From positions 5,307,501 through 5,371,500 of the forward strand of contig NZ_CP015506.1 in assembly GCF_000294775.2 (NCBI RefSeq): a DNA stretch of 64,000 nucleotides, written 5' to 3'. Within the stretch, counting starts at the first letter, position 1. Each line of letters opens with the position of its first letter. Made by a program: the position numbers and the translations under genes. This stretch comes from Cytobacillus oceanisediminis 2691 (GTDB taxonomy: Bacteria > Bacillota > Bacilli > Bacillales > Cytobacillaceae). The notes under the pieces are model-generated. The model did no database searches and had not been told where the DNA came from. It saw only the letters and a program-made list of their open reading frames with translations. Positions 8,801 to 16,639 of this stretch are shown here, one piece after another.

Positions 8801-9605
8801 CAGAACAGAGTGGGTATCGGCACAAAGAGGCACATCATGGTACCACCAGGCTGGTGTTCTCGATGCCCAGTGGGAAGTAAGACAGCCAAAAGTGGATTAC
8901 AAACCGGGTCAAACGTTGAATGAAGAATGGTTTTCACCAGTCGTCCGTCCTCGTTTTGGTGATGGTTTCTGGGCTCCATACCGTTCAGGCAATAATTTGA
9001 TATTAAATGTTCCTGCCTGGGCTGACTCAGGACCTGGACATACGGGAGCTGACATGAATTACCCTGGCGATCAGACATTAAAGCTATATCAAGGGGATAA
9101 CCTGGTTAAAGAAGGAAAGGGCCAGGCACTCTACTTATTTAATGAATTTCCGGAAGAAAAAACCCAGTACAAACTCGTAAGTGATGCTGCCCGTGATGCA
9201 GAGCGCTGGAACACATCAGTCCGTACACATACGGAGTGGACATTCTGGTCACAGAAGCAAGGAGAATTCCAGGCTGCTCTTCCGCTGATTTCTATTGATT
9301 ATAAAGTGGACACTGACATGTCAGGCAACTCCACGGCCGGTAAAAAGATTAAGCTTGATTTATCAGCTGTTCAAATAACCGATGCTCCGGAAAACGGCCA
9401 AATAAAAGGAGCAGCCCTGGAGGTGTCTTTTGATGAAGGAAAGACATGGGAAGCTGCAAAGTTAGTTTCTAAGGGCAATGGCTGGTCCGCCGAAATCAAG
9501 CATCCAAATAAGAAGGGAACCTCTGTCTCCCTGCGTGCCAGTGCATGGGATGATGCAGGCAATCGTGTAAATCAGGAAATCATCAAGGCTTATGGATTAA
9601 AATAA
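5850..9605 (+). CDS. Secreted subtilisin-like serine peptidase (S8), 1251 residues
   Basis: The N-terminus FKKHLTAAMAAAMLAVPPLQA is a signal peptide. The subtilase domain spans about residues 225-500 with the full triad: Asp252 in VAVLDTGID, His284 in HGTHVAS and Ser455 in GTSMATPH; the oxyanion Asn lies in FVIAAGNTGS. A propeptide of about 200 residues precedes it. The long C-terminal part (about 500-1251) holds a PA-like segment (GKAAIVQ...GAKLLITVND, near 825-865) and beta-sandwich-like repeats. It is far longer than subtilisin and resembles large secreted subtilases of Bacillus and actinomycetes. No cell-wall sorting motif is seen, so it is probably released to feed on protein. It stands alone and ends in a strong terminator. 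Confidence 0.93.
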   Translation: MGDFRFKKHLTAAMAAAMLAVPPLQAAADDSGKGILKGADGKAAITDLQGMNAKASKGKHDITLITGDVVTVTEFEDGKNIIHVEPADPSASGARILTANKETYVIPDQAMPYLASGFLDQDLFNITALIKDGYDDENQKELPVIIQYSESKGRSAVAHPIPKGSKKTHVLESIDSVAVTADKKETKGFWKEITKANKTPKKSKAALAPGIEKIWLDGRVEASLEQSVPQIGAPSAWESGYDGTGVKVAVLDTGIDPEHPDIAGQLDEAVSFVPGEEVTDMHAHGTHVASTVLGTGEASEGRNQGVAPGSRLLVGKVLSNEGFGQDSWIIDGMEWAAENAKIVNMSLGSSEPSDGTDPMAQSVNNLSKETGSLFVIAAGNTGSEGIGSPGAADDALTVGAVDKSDNLAWFSSKGPSFGSLGLKPDLTAPGVGIMAARSQYTNQGSGSYMSMDGTSMATPHVAGAAALLSQRHPEWTGEQLKEALMSTTRKLEDISPFEGGTGRLDAEAAVLGNIRATGSLDFGFYDWPHENDVPAEKTITYTNDSGQDVTLDLSISMKDSHDTDAPAGMVKLSSEKVTVPANGIAEVTVTLDPNNGDFGSRYQGHISASAEGQKIVHTSLGMIKEDERYPLTIKAVDRDGEAASAYFYLLGPTGDPQFMSVEGTKELRLPKGTYSVMSMMDVDADTDHAGVALVGDPEINLDGPQTVMLDARKANEITVDVPKETEANYRKMEYYRSINGNDVNDIYILPVLVDKMYAAPTEKVNVGEFTQATRWRLAEPMLTIGYKGKELDDIPQAGSTLLNGKYNLKAVYAGNGSPEDYENLDVKGKAAIVQRSDELTGSERAAAALAAGAKLLITVNDGPQELSEWVGIENEDFSLSNSPLPVAGISSTEGKELIAAAKSGKLTLKVEGTPDSDYLYDLVDMHHQAVPKEVNYSPKSKDLVKINSEYKSDRPAPGAEFRYDILAHSFAGVGFLQTLSLPSVRTEWVSAQRGTSWYHQAGVLDAQWEVRQPKVDYKPGQTLNEEWFSPVVRPRFGDGFWAPYRSGNNLILNVPAWADSGPGHTGADMNYPGDQTLKLYQGDNLVKEGKGQALYLFNEFPEEKTQYKLVSDAARDAERWNTSVRTHTEWTFWSQKQGEFQAALPLISIDYKVDTDMSGNSTAGKKIKLDLSAVQITDAPENGQIKGAALEVSFDEGKTWEAAKLVSKGNGWSAEIKHPNKKGTSVSLRASAWDDAGNRVNQEIIKAYGLK

Positions 9606-9656
9606 TGAAAAAATGATGAACCTCTTGTTAAGCAGCGGATTGCGTACAGAGCAGAT

Positions 9657-9691
9657 GTGAACCAGGCAGCCAATGCCTGGTTCACTTTTTT
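9657..9691 (+). terminator. Intrinsic terminator of the S8 peptidase gene
   Basis: A perfect 12-bp stem (GTGAACCAGGCA / TGCCTGGTTCAC) with a GCCAA loop is followed by six T. Confidence 0.95.
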
Positions 9692-9785
9692 AATAGATTA
9701 GTTAACCGCCTAACTCCGCAACCCTCCAGGGCAGCTTTTGGAGGATTCGGCGACCTTTATAGCTCGCCTTACGCTTTTCTAATTG

Positions 9786-11480
9786 CTATGCCCTATAATG
9801 GCTTGTCAGTTCAGACAATGACCTTGCCAGAGAGTTGAGTTTCATCCCAATTTTATCCGTTTTCTCCATTTGTCCTGTTTGAATGACGCTGGCAGCAAGC
9901 ATCTCTTCTGCACTTGCCAATGTTTCCTGTGAAACAGAGGAGAACTGTTCAGCTCCCTGTTCAAGCTGCGGAAGCGTTTTTTCCAGGCCTTTCAGCTCCG
10001 TTTGCATGGTTTGGAGCTTTCCGCTTACATTCGAAATCTCTTTCATCAGCTCGTCCAATGATATTTTGGATTGGCCTGCCATTTCAAGATTGCCTTTTAT
10101 CTCCGTATGGAGCTGGTCAAATTCCTCTGAAGCTCTGAGTGTTATATTCTCCATATTTCTTATTCCCCGAGTGATATCTTCTGCGGCACCTGCAGATTGC
10201 TCAGCCAGTTTCCGGACTTCTCCTGCGACCACGGCAAAGCCTTTCCCTGCCTCTCCTGCCCGGGCAGCCTCAATGGAAGCATTTAAGGATAACAGCCTTG
10301 TTTGTTCAGCAATTCCCTTTACCATTCCGACAAGATTTGTAATCGCTAAGGAATGGTCTTTGACCTCTTTTATTGTCAGGGTCAATTTTCCAAATTCTGA
10401 ACCAAAGGAATGAATGGCAGCGATCAGATCACTGATGCTGTTCCCGCCGCGCCTGGCAGAGTCATTCATCACCTCCGAGCTGCGGTTTACACTTTGCATA
10501 TGTAAAAACATGTCTTCGAACTTATCTTTCATTTCTTTAAAACTGGACGCACTATTTTCAGAACTGGCTGCGGTTTGCTCTGCCCCCATTTTCACGAGGT
10601 GAATGGCTGATACCAGCTGCTGTCCGCTTTCAAGAGCGCTGAAGGATGATCCTTTCAGCTCATTGCCCGTACTCTCAAGCTCCTTCGTTGTGCCGGTCAG
10701 CTCCCGCAGCAGGCTCCTCATTTGTTCAATCATGCTGTTATAACTTTTCTGCAGAGAAACCATTTCGGGAATTTCTGTATGAATCTCAAGCGTGTTTTGC
10801 AGGTTTCCTTCCCGAACCTCCCGCATGGTGTTTCTTAATAAGTTCAAAGGCTTCGTTATTTTTCTTACAAAAAGACTAATAATGGCTGAAGCAGCCGATA
10901 AACTGATCACAATCGCTGCAATCATAAAATACCCGATCGCATGCACATCAGACATATACGCTTTTACCGGGATGAGGACTACATAGACGCCGCTAATTTC
11001 CTTCATCTCCTGAAAGGCCGCTGTATAATCTGTCCCGTTCATCTCAATGTGTATGACTCCATTTTTCATTGTGCTGATCTCATTGATCGTACCCCTTGAA
11101 AAAGCGGCATCTGACTTGCTGCTGACCTTAAAAGGCGTAATCTTGTTATCTGAAAGATAGAAAAAATCAGAGTCAATCCCATCTGCCTGCAGCTTTTTCT
11201 GCTGAGAACGGACACTGGCCTCGAGCTGCTGCTTAAAGTACGAATCATCACTGACATACACAAACTTTAAGTTTTCCGCTATGTATCCCATTAATTCCGC
11301 TTCTCTTGCCAATCTATCCTCAATTGTTTTGATTGCCATGTCCTTTGTTTTAAGATAGGAACTAACTCCCACTGCCGCTATCGACAGCAGCAGCAGGGTA
11401 AAGAACAGTGCCAATAATCTTGTTCCCAGGTTCAGCTTATGGCTGAAGGCTGCCGCAAAGTTATTCAGCCGTTTCTTCAT
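9786..11480 (-). CDS. Methyl-accepting chemotaxis protein
   Basis: A 564-residue membrane receptor. Helix TM1 is near residues 20-42 and TM2 near 180-205; the extracellular domain between them (about 140 residues) would be a single cache-type sensor. A HAMP linker follows, then a long coiled coil whose hairpin tip reads [20 protein letters not shown], the invariant CheA/CheW contact region. It signals to the flagellar motor; the ligand is unknown. The gene is monocistronic and convergent with the protease gene. The 94-bp gap to that gene holds GC-rich hairpins (for example CCTCCA/TGGAGG near 9723-9745) of unknown role. Confidence 0.93.
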   Translation of the reverse strand: MKKRLNNFAAAFSHKLNLGTRLLALFFTLLLLSIAAVGVSSYLKTKDMAIKTIEDRLAREAELMGYIAENLKFVYVSDDSYFKQQLEASVRSQQKKLQADGIDSDFFYLSDNKITPFKVSSKSDAAFSRGTINEISTMKNGVIHIEMNGTDYTAAFQEMKEISGVYVVLIPVKAYMSDVHAIGYFMIAAIVISLSAASAIISLFVRKITKPLNLLRNTMREVREGNLQNTLEIHTEIPEMVSLQKSYNSMIEQMRSLLRELTGTTKELESTGNELKGSSFSALESGQQLVSAIHLVKMGAEQTAASSENSASSFKEMKDKFEDMFLHMQSVNRSSEVMNDSARRGGNSISDLIAAIHSFGSEFGKLTLTIKEVKDHSLAITNLVGMVKGIAEQTRLLSLNASIEAARAGEAGKGFAVVAGEVRKLAEQSAGAAEDITRGIRNMENITLRASEEFDQLHTEIKGNLEMAGQSKISLDELMKEISNVSGKLQTMQTELKGLEKTLPQLEQGAEQFSSVSQETLASAEEMLAASVIQTGQMEKTDKIGMKLNSLARSLSELTSHYRA

Positions 11481-11665
11481 TTATCCAAAACCCCCAAATT
11501 ATCATACTAATGACCTATAAAAGAAATTATACAGAGCGAATGTAAATTGGATGTAAAGATTGGATGAAAAGTAATGTTTTGTAAATTTACAAAGGAACGT
11601 AAAGTAGGCTGTTTTAATATATTGGTTAAATCCGAGGCTTTATTTTATAAGAACGGGGGAAGAAC

Positions 11666-12151
11666 ATGACCAATTTTCACTATTTCACCGGGACCATTAC
11701 GCAGATCTCCGATTTTAACGGAGACGGCTGCCATAAAATCATTTCCGTTGATAATGGAATGGGGGGAACTGCCAATTTCATTGTATCCTCCTCCACTTAC
11801 GTTTTAGATCAATCCATGCTTTCAGCAGGTGACATCATTACCGGGTATTATGACGGCAATGCTCCTATTCCGCTGATATATCCTCCTCAATACCGTGCGC
11901 TAGTGGTCGTAAAACATACTTCTCACCAAAATGTGAAAACTGACTATTTTAATAGCCAGCTAGTCAGCAGTGATGGCCAGCTGCAATTAAATGTTTCTCC
12001 GTACACCCAGATGGTGCTGACAAGTGGGCAGGCCTTTACCGGCAGTCCCGCAAACAGAGACCTAGTTGTAATCTATGGTCCGTCTACCAAAAGCATCCCT
12101 GCCCAGACTACACCTTATAAGATCATTGTTTTGTGTTTATCCTCTACATGA
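11666..12151 (+). CDS. Conserved Bacillus hypothetical protein, 161 residues
   Basis: No function recognised. The protein starts MTNFHYFTGTITQISDFNGD, has no signal peptide or membrane helix, and is rich in beta-type residues with segments such as YYDGNAPIPLIYPPQY and TKSIPAQTTPYKIIVLC. It resembles proteins of the same length in other Bacillus genomes that lack a described role. A GGGGGA ribosome binding site precedes the ATG. It is a single gene ended by a shared terminator. Confidence 0.75.
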   Translation: MTNFHYFTGTITQISDFNGDGCHKIISVDNGMGGTANFIVSSSTYVLDQSMLSAGDIITGYYDGNAPIPLIYPPQYRALVVVKHTSHQNVKTDYFNSQLVSSDGQLQLNVSPYTQMVLTSGQAFTGSPANRDLVVIYGPSTKSIPAQTTPYKIIVLCLSST

Positions 12152-12153
12152 AC

Positions 12154-12183
12154 AGGAGTGCCCGGGATGGGCACTCCTTTTTT
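12154..12183. terminator. Terminator between convergent small genes
   Basis: AGGAGTGCCC and GGGCACTCCT arms with a short loop and six T on the plus strand. It ends the gene at 11666-12151 and could also serve the leftward lipoprotein gene. Confidence 0.9.
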
Positions 12184-12194
12184 CAGGCTAACAC

Positions 12195-12344
12195 TTACTC
12201 ATCATCCACTTCGCCGTCACCAATTTCATCCTCTTCTTCCACATCTTCAACCTGTTCGTCTTCCTCAGGCTTTTCATCGTTTCCGCAGCCCGTTAACGTT
12301 ACGAATGATAGAGATAGAAAAAGCATCAATAAGAGTTTTTTCAT
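12195..12344 (-). CDS. Small acidic lipoprotein, 49 residues
   Basis: An AAGGAGG ribosome binding site precedes ATG at 12344. The protein begins MKKLLLMLFLSLSFVTLTGC, a lipoprotein signal with lipobox LTGC. The mature part is only about 30 residues, almost all Asp, Glu and Gly with a few Val and Pro. It would be anchored to the outer face of the membrane and could bind cations. No family is recognised. The signal sequence and strong ribosome binding site make it very likely real. Confidence 0.8.
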   Translation of the reverse strand: MKKLLLMLFLSLSFVTLTGCGNDEKPEEDEQVEDVEEEDEIGDGEVDDE

Positions 12345-12510
12345 TTTTATAACCTCCTTTCGCTTAGTTTTTCAAAAAGGCAAACCTTATATGTACAGTT
12401 AATAATTTACAAACCTTCCTCACCTTTGAATATTTGCAGCTGGATAGGAAAACACTTGTATAAAGCTGAACTATGCAAGCTTACTTTTTACATTAAAGGA
12501 TGTGCCATAG

Positions 12511-13215
12511 ATGGATTTTTTACAGAGTCAGCACTCACTTTCTGCTATGGAGTGGGGACTCAGGGCTGTCATCGCTTATTTCTTCTTAGTCATTGTCGTC
12601 AGAGTGCTGGGGCAGCGTGCTATTTCCCAATTAAGGCTCCTTGACTTAGTAATGGCTTTTGTCATAGGCAACATTATTGCCCATCCCTTATCAGATGAGG
12701 AGCTTGGACTAAAGGGTTCAATTGTTACAACCATTGTACTCGTGGTCCTTTACCTTATCAGTTTATTCAGTATCCTGAAATGGCCAGCAGTCAGAAGACT
12801 GGTAAACAGCAAGCCCATCATCATTGTGCAGAGTGGCGAAATCATATACAAAGGCTTAAACAAAGCAAGGATTTCTATTGATGTGCTGCTGGAGGAACTT
12901 CGGGAGAAAAAAGTAGAAGATGTAAAAAAGGTAGCGCTGGCTCTATGGGAAGCAAGCGGGAGAATTTCCTTCTTTTTAGATCCCAAATACGAACCCATTA
13001 CACCTGCTTTCCTGCAAAGAAATGCAGAACCATTCGATATGCCTATAACCATTATTAAGGAAGGTAAAGTGGATAAAAAAGAGCTGCAAAACATGCAAAA
13101 GGATGAAAGATGGCTAATCGCCCATTTAGAACGTTTCTATCAGACAGAAATTAATAATGTTCTGTTAGCTACCTTAGACAGCAAAGGAACCTTGAAGGTA
13201 TTTTTATATCATTAA
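12511..13215 (+). CDS. DUF421 membrane protein (YetF/YrbG-like)
   Basis: 234 residues. Three membrane helices occupy the first 90 residues, with the family segment VVRVLGQRAISQLRLLDLV. The cytosolic part carries KPIIIVQSGEIIYKGL and LLEELREKK, the typical DUF421 core. Such proteins are common in Bacillus, several in the spore membrane or sporulation regulons; the biochemical role is unknown. It is followed 23 bp later by the DUF3231 gene, probably in one operon. Confidence 0.88.
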   Translation: MDFLQSQHSLSAMEWGLRAVIAYFFLVIVVRVLGQRAISQLRLLDLVMAFVIGNIIAHPLSDEELGLKGSIVTTIVLVVLYLISLFSILKWPAVRRLVNSKPIIIVQSGEIIYKGLNKARISIDVLLEELREKKVEDVKKVALALWEASGRISFFLDPKYEPITPAFLQRNAEPFDMPITIIKEGKVDKKELQNMQKDERWLIAHLERFYQTEINNVLLATLDSKGTLKVFLYH

Positions 13216-13238
13216 TTTGGCTAAAAGGAGTGATGACA

Positions 13239-14225
13239 GTGCTTTCTAAAGAGCTGACGGTTTCTGAAATCTCAAATATTTGGTCATCGTATTTAAAAAA
13301 CAGCATGGAGCTGCAATTTTTTACTTATTTTTTTCAAACTGCAGAGGATCGGAAAATTAAAAAGATTGCTGGAAGACTGCTGCATCAATCCGAGAAAAAC
13401 CTTAAGCAGCTCCAGGATTTTTTCAGTAAAGAGAATCTCTCCGTTCCCCGCGGCTTCACTGAAAAGGATGTAAGGATCAATGGGCAGAAGTTATTTTCAG
13501 ATCATTTCATTTTATTTTTTTGCCATGATATCACCCAGCTTTCATTGAGCACATATCCAAGCGCCCTATCAGAAAGCACCCGTAAAGATATTCGGAATTA
13601 TTTTGAGATTACTCTTAAATTCACGTTAAAAATACAGAATGAAATTGTTGATTTGATGTTATCTAAAGGCATTTACCAAGAGCATCCGCAATTAAAGATG
13701 GAGGATCGGATCGACTTTGCCCGCAGCCTTAAATACCTCAATGGGTTCAAGGGCGGTTCCAGACCGCTGAATGCTCCTGAAATAGCGAATATATCGAGAA
13801 TTATTCACAGAGCCCAATTCTCGAAAATGATCTTTGTTGCCTTCAGTACTATTGCTGAAAGCAATGAAATGAAAGACCATTTCAGCAAAGGAAGGGATTT
13901 GATTGAGAAAGTGTTATCTTCCCTCCGAGACATTATGGAAAATGAACATATTCCGCTGTCCTCATCGGGAGATTATCAAATTTTTGACGTGGACACCCCT
14001 CCATTTTCCGAGAAGATCATGCTGTTTTTTGTAAATACTTGTCTCGGCATCTTCTGCTTCACCATGATCAGCCAGGCACTGACCTCCAGCCTAAGATCCG
14101 ATATTGTCATAAAGCTGCTGAGCATTTCCAAAGACATGTCCCTCTTTTACGGAAAAGGCCTGCTGATTGCCATAAAGCAAAAATGGCTCGAACAGCCGCC
14201 ACAGCCAGCAGGGAGACAGGTATAA
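13239..14225 (+). CDS. DUF3231 family protein
   Basis: About 328 residues made of two similar all-helical halves of about 165 residues, each a four-helix bundle; the first opens LTVSEISNIWSSYLKNSMEL. This fits DUF3231, frequent in spore formers and distantly ferritin-like in fold. The GTG at 13239 is preferred since AAGGAG ends 8 nt before it; an ATG at 13233 is too close. Its neighbour is the DUF421 gene. Role unknown; a spore-coat or stress function is a guess. Confidence 0.8.
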   Translation: MLSKELTVSEISNIWSSYLKNSMELQFFTYFFQTAEDRKIKKIAGRLLHQSEKNLKQLQDFFSKENLSVPRGFTEKDVRINGQKLFSDHFILFFCHDITQLSLSTYPSALSESTRKDIRNYFEITLKFTLKIQNEIVDLMLSKGIYQEHPQLKMEDRIDFARSLKYLNGFKGGSRPLNAPEIANISRIIHRAQFSKMIFVAFSTIAESNEMKDHFSKGRDLIEKVLSSLRDIMENEHIPLSSSGDYQIFDVDTPPFSEKIMLFFVNTCLGIFCFTMISQALTSSLRSDIVIKLLSISKDMSLFYGKGLLIAIKQKWLEQPPQPAGRQV

Positions 14226-14260
14226 GAGTTTTCACCATTCTGTCACATTTTTTACCAATC

Positions 14261-14293
14261 ACCCTGCCTTTTCCACTCTTTCATTTCGATTAT
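14261..14293 (+). promoter_or_regulatory. Promoter-like block P1 (shared with 16038-16070)
   Basis: ACCCTG at 14261 and TTCATTTCGATTAT ending at 14293 recur with identical 24-nt offset upstream of the DUF1659 gene; TGAAAGGG-GGTG follows both. The shared parts sit at promoter distance. They do not match sigma-A, so an alternative sigma factor is likely, plausibly the one encoded at 15325. Confidence 0.6.
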
Positions 14294-14319
14294 CAGAGAT
14301 GAAAGGGCGGTGCAAAGAT

Positions 14320-15132
14320 ATGAATCTTAAATCAGGAAGTGTGGACCAATTTGGACAGTTTTCTCAATTTAAAGATCTGCAGGAATTTAATGCCCATCTG
14401 GAAATGTGGCTTGCTGTACATAAGAATGAGTTTTCGAAGGGAGAACTTCTTGGGCTGAAACGGCTTGTTCGTTTTGCCGCGAAGGTTCCCGGTGTTTCCA
14501 ATGCCAAGATCGGGACCGTTTTAAAAGCCATTCATGCGGAATACTGCGGCAATGGCATTTCCCGCTCCACTTTTAAAAGAATGACAGCCAAGGCCGCAAG
14601 CCTCGGTCTCTTTACCGTTCATGAAACGGAAAGAAAAAACGGATCCCAGTCCAGCAATTTGTATGTATTTAATCGTTTTCCCAAGTGTGAACCACCAAAA
14701 AAGAAAAAAATGGACCACCCTAATAAAACTATCAATCTTTCTAAAACTAATAAAAATCAAAAGAATACTAATCGTTCCAAAACCGGACTTGATTACACCT
14801 TTACCAGTGATCGTGTTCCAAAAGCATTTGTAGAACTTGCACGTTACTTTATTCCGGAAGCAATGCAGATTGAAGAGTTCTGGAGAATGACAGCCATAGC
14901 CGCTTACAAGCACAATTGTGAACAAAATTTGAACGTGGTGCTGGACACAGCTATCCATGCTTTTAAACAGCTGATACGGAAAATGAAAACCTGTACAATC
15001 GCCCGTCCTATCGCGTATTTCTATGGAATTTTAACAAGAAAATTTGAAGAGCAGTACTACGAAGAATTATTCGAAATGGGCTTTTCAGCGCGTGAAGAGG
15101 ATTTTTTCGCGGAATTTTTTTATAAAAAATAA
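14320..15132 (+). CDS. Helix-turn-helix protein, replication-initiator-like
   Basis: 270 residues. An N-terminal winged-helix-type segment (KIGTVLKAIHAEY ... SRSTFKRMTAKAASLGLF) precedes a very basic Asn/Lys/Thr-rich linker (about 125-160) and a helical C-terminal domain (PKAFVELARYFIPEA onward). The layout resembles plasmid or phage replication initiators and DnaD-like proteins, but no exact family is recognised. The ATG at 14320 follows GGGCGGTG. A region of direct and inverted repeats follows directly (15164-15219), then a sigma-factor gene. A chromosomal DNA-binding regulator is as likely as a replication protein. Confidence 0.65.
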   Translation: MNLKSGSVDQFGQFSQFKDLQEFNAHLEMWLAVHKNEFSKGELLGLKRLVRFAAKVPGVSNAKIGTVLKAIHAEYCGNGISRSTFKRMTAKAASLGLFTVHETERKNGSQSSNLYVFNRFPKCEPPKKKKMDHPNKTINLSKTNKNQKNTNRSKTGLDYTFTSDRVPKAFVELARYFIPEAMQIEEFWRMTAIAAYKHNCEQNLNVVLDTAIHAFKQLIRKMKTCTIARPIAYFYGILTRKFEEQYYEELFEMGFSAREEDFFAEFFYKK

Positions 15133-15163
15133 AAAAACTTCGTTACTGCCCGTAACTTTCAAG

Positions 15164-15219
15164 TTAGACCCCCTAAGTCCGGACTTAGACCCCCTAACTC
15201 CCGAGTTAAGGGGTCTTAA
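15164..15219 (+). repeat. Direct and inverted repeat cluster after the HTH gene
   Basis: TTAGACCCCCTAA occurs at 15164 and again at 15185. Between them sits a perfect palindrome TAAGTCCGGACTTA (15174-15187). The second copy pairs with GAGTTAAGGGGTCTTAA to form a hairpin (15185-15219) with one mismatch and one bulge. No T tract follows, so it is not a plain terminator. It could be a binding site for the HTH protein or an RNA processing hairpin before the sigma gene. Confidence 0.6.
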
Positions 15220-15324
15220 CTGGCAATTTACGGCTTTTACCCAATTCGCAAAAAAATGATGAAAAAGCTATGTTTGAGCTGCCCGGGAATACAAGAGAGC
15301 GCGCTTTCCTGAAGGGAATCCAGC

Positions 15325-15810
15325 ATGGAGAGCTTTGAGCAAGTGGCAGCACAATATGAACCGATGATTCACCAGATTATTCGATCTTTGAGCATTTATA
15401 AAAACCAGGAAGAGTATTTTCAAATCGCCCTTATCCGGCTTTGGGAGGCGTGGTATCTATTTGATCATACACAGGGAAAGTTTCTGACATTCGCCTATAC
15501 CATCGTTAAACAGAAACTGATTGATGAATTGAGAAAAACCAGGATGCAGAAAAACAGCACTGTCACCCGGAGTGAAGAATTCTGGTCTTCAGCGGAATCT
15601 TCCTATAAACATCAGCCACTTGAAGAAGAGCAGCTGCTTTCATACTGCAGCAGCCTCACCAAAAATCAGACCATCTGGGTTCTATCGACTTTCCTCTATG
15701 ATTTGACAGTCAATCAGATCGCCGAACAGCATGGAGTAACGGCTTCAGCGGTAAAAGCCTGGAAAAAAGGCGCCCTCACAAAACTTAGGACCACACTTCA
15801 GCTAGATTAA
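15325..15810 (+). CDS. Sigma-70-family RNA polymerase sigma factor
   Basis: 161 residues with region 2 (FQIALIRLWEAWYLFD, KFLTFAYTIVKQKLIDELRKTR) and region 4 (LTVNQIAEQHGVTASAVKAWKKGALTKLR). It is of the short ECF/phage-like kind with no anti-sigma gene beside it. AAGGGA lies 7 nt before the ATG. A near-identical promoter-like block precedes the upstream HTH gene and the downstream DUF1659 cassette, so it probably drives both and its own operon. Confidence 0.85.
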   Translation: MESFEQVAAQYEPMIHQIIRSLSIYKNQEEYFQIALIRLWEAWYLFDHTQGKFLTFAYTIVKQKLIDELRKTRMQKNSTVTRSEEFWSSAESSYKHQPLEEEQLLSYCSSLTKNQTIWVLSTFLYDLTVNQIAEQHGVTASAVKAWKKGALTKLRTTLQLD

Positions 15811-15825
15811 TAAGAAAAGCAGATG

Positions 15826-15992
15826 CGCCAACGCAGACTAAGAACGCCACGTCCTGTGGCAACGTCTGTATGACCCTCATTCTGGGGGCCAGGCCTCCTC
15901 AAGGGGTAGGCACTCCTCCTAAAAGCTGACGCTTTTAATCATGCGGTGATTAGACTGTCGTTGCTTTCCTTGTGGAGCTAGACAGTTATCGG
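15826..15992. repeat. Dispersed repeat, copy A
   Basis: A non-coding, hairpin-rich stretch (GCCAC/GTGGC inside CAGAC/GTCTG; AAAAGC/GCTTTT) ending in GGAGCTAGACAG. Its right half matches copy B at 16781-16897: CTCCTCCTAA-AGCTGA, TGCGGTG-TTAGACTG, GCTTTCC, AGCTAGACAG. Such elements are scattered in related Bacillus genomes. The two copies flank the three-gene DUF1659 cassette. The rest of the 15811-16095 gap holds only promoter block P2. Confidence 0.6.
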
Positions 15993-16037
15993 CATCAAAA
16001 TTTTAGGCTTTCTGATTTGTTAAAAAATTTTTTCCGC

Positions 16038-16070
16038 ACCCTGTCTTTTTACATCCTTCATTTCGATTAT
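16038..16070 (+). promoter_or_regulatory. Promoter-like block P2
   Basis: ACCCTG at 16038 and TTCATTTCGATTAT ending at 16070, with the same spacing as P1 (14261-14293), followed by TGAAAGGGAGGTG that includes the ribosome binding site of the DUF1659 gene. Confidence 0.6.
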
Positions 16071-16095
16071 AAAGGTGAAAGGGAGGTGAGCAGGA

Positions 16096-16314
16096 ATGGC
16101 ACAGGCAATCATCATTGATTCAAAGCTTCGCCTGGTTTTTGAAACAGGATTGAACGGACAGGGCAAGCCTGTCTACAAATCAAAAACCTACAACAGTGTG
16201 AAGCAATCCGCTACAGCGGACCAGCTTTTCACAGTGGGACAGGCAATCGCTGGATTATCAAGCTATCCGCTGACTGAGCTGAACAGAAATGACAGCTTCG
16301 ATATTTTAGGCTAA
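16096..16314 (+). CDS. DUF1659 protein
   Basis: 72 residues, starting MAQAIIIDSKLRLVFETGLN and containing KSKTYNSVKQSAT and LNRNDSFDILG, the DUF1659 pattern. In Bacillus these small proteins are usually paired with DUF2922 and YvrJ genes, as here. Function unknown. GGGAGGTG precedes the ATG. It is the first gene after promoter block P2. Confidence 0.88.
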   Translation: MAQAIIIDSKLRLVFETGLNGQGKPVYKSKTYNSVKQSATADQLFTVGQAIAGLSSYPLTELNRNDSFDILG

Positions 16315-16354
16315 TTCTTATTGAAAATAACCAATTCGGGAGGTGTGAAAGGGA

Positions 16355-16573
16355 ATGGCGAAGACACTTGAAATGACGTTTGAAACGGAGCTGGGCAAGG
16401 AAACCAAATTATCGGTTGACAGCCCAAAGGAGCCGATTGATCCGGCAGCTGTGAAGGCAGTGATGGAACAGATCATTGCAGTGAACGCATTTGACGGAAA
16501 TGGCGGTGACCTTGTTTCTGCCAAAGGCGCTAGATTAATAGAACGCAATGTAACAGATTATGAATTAGTGTAA
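16355..16573 (+). CDS. DUF2922 protein
   Basis: 72 residues, starting MAKTLEMTFETELGKETKLS with DPAAVKAVMEQIIAVNAF and AKGARLIERNVTDYEL, the DUF2922 pattern. It resembles the upstream DUF1659 protein in size and beta-rich start and may share its fold. GGGAGGTG and AAAGGGA precede the start. A terminator separates it from yvrJ, so the last gene may be partly uncoupled. Confidence 0.88.
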   Translation: MAKTLEMTFETELGKETKLSVDSPKEPIDPAAVKAVMEQIIAVNAFDGNGGDLVSAKGARLIERNVTDYELV

Positions 16574-16581
16574 GGGAATGA

Positions 16582-16611
16582 GGCCGGATTCTTTGGAACC
16601 CGGCCTTTTTT
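16582..16611 (+). terminator. Terminator after the DUF2922 gene
   Basis: GGCCGG and CCGGCC arms with inner TTC/GAA pairing and one mismatch, followed by six T. Confidence 0.85.
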
Positions 16612-16639
16612 ATAGCTTGTAAAAAAGAAAGGAGCATGC

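Noticed and set aside
9692..9785. Riboswitch between the protease and chemotaxis genes
   Set aside because: It has GC-rich hairpins but lies between convergent 3' ends and matches no riboswitch consensus I can recall.
15826..15992. Novel structured RNA between the sigma and DUF1659 genes
   Set aside because: Its right half is shared with 16781-16897, so it is better read as a dispersed repeat than as a dedicated RNA.
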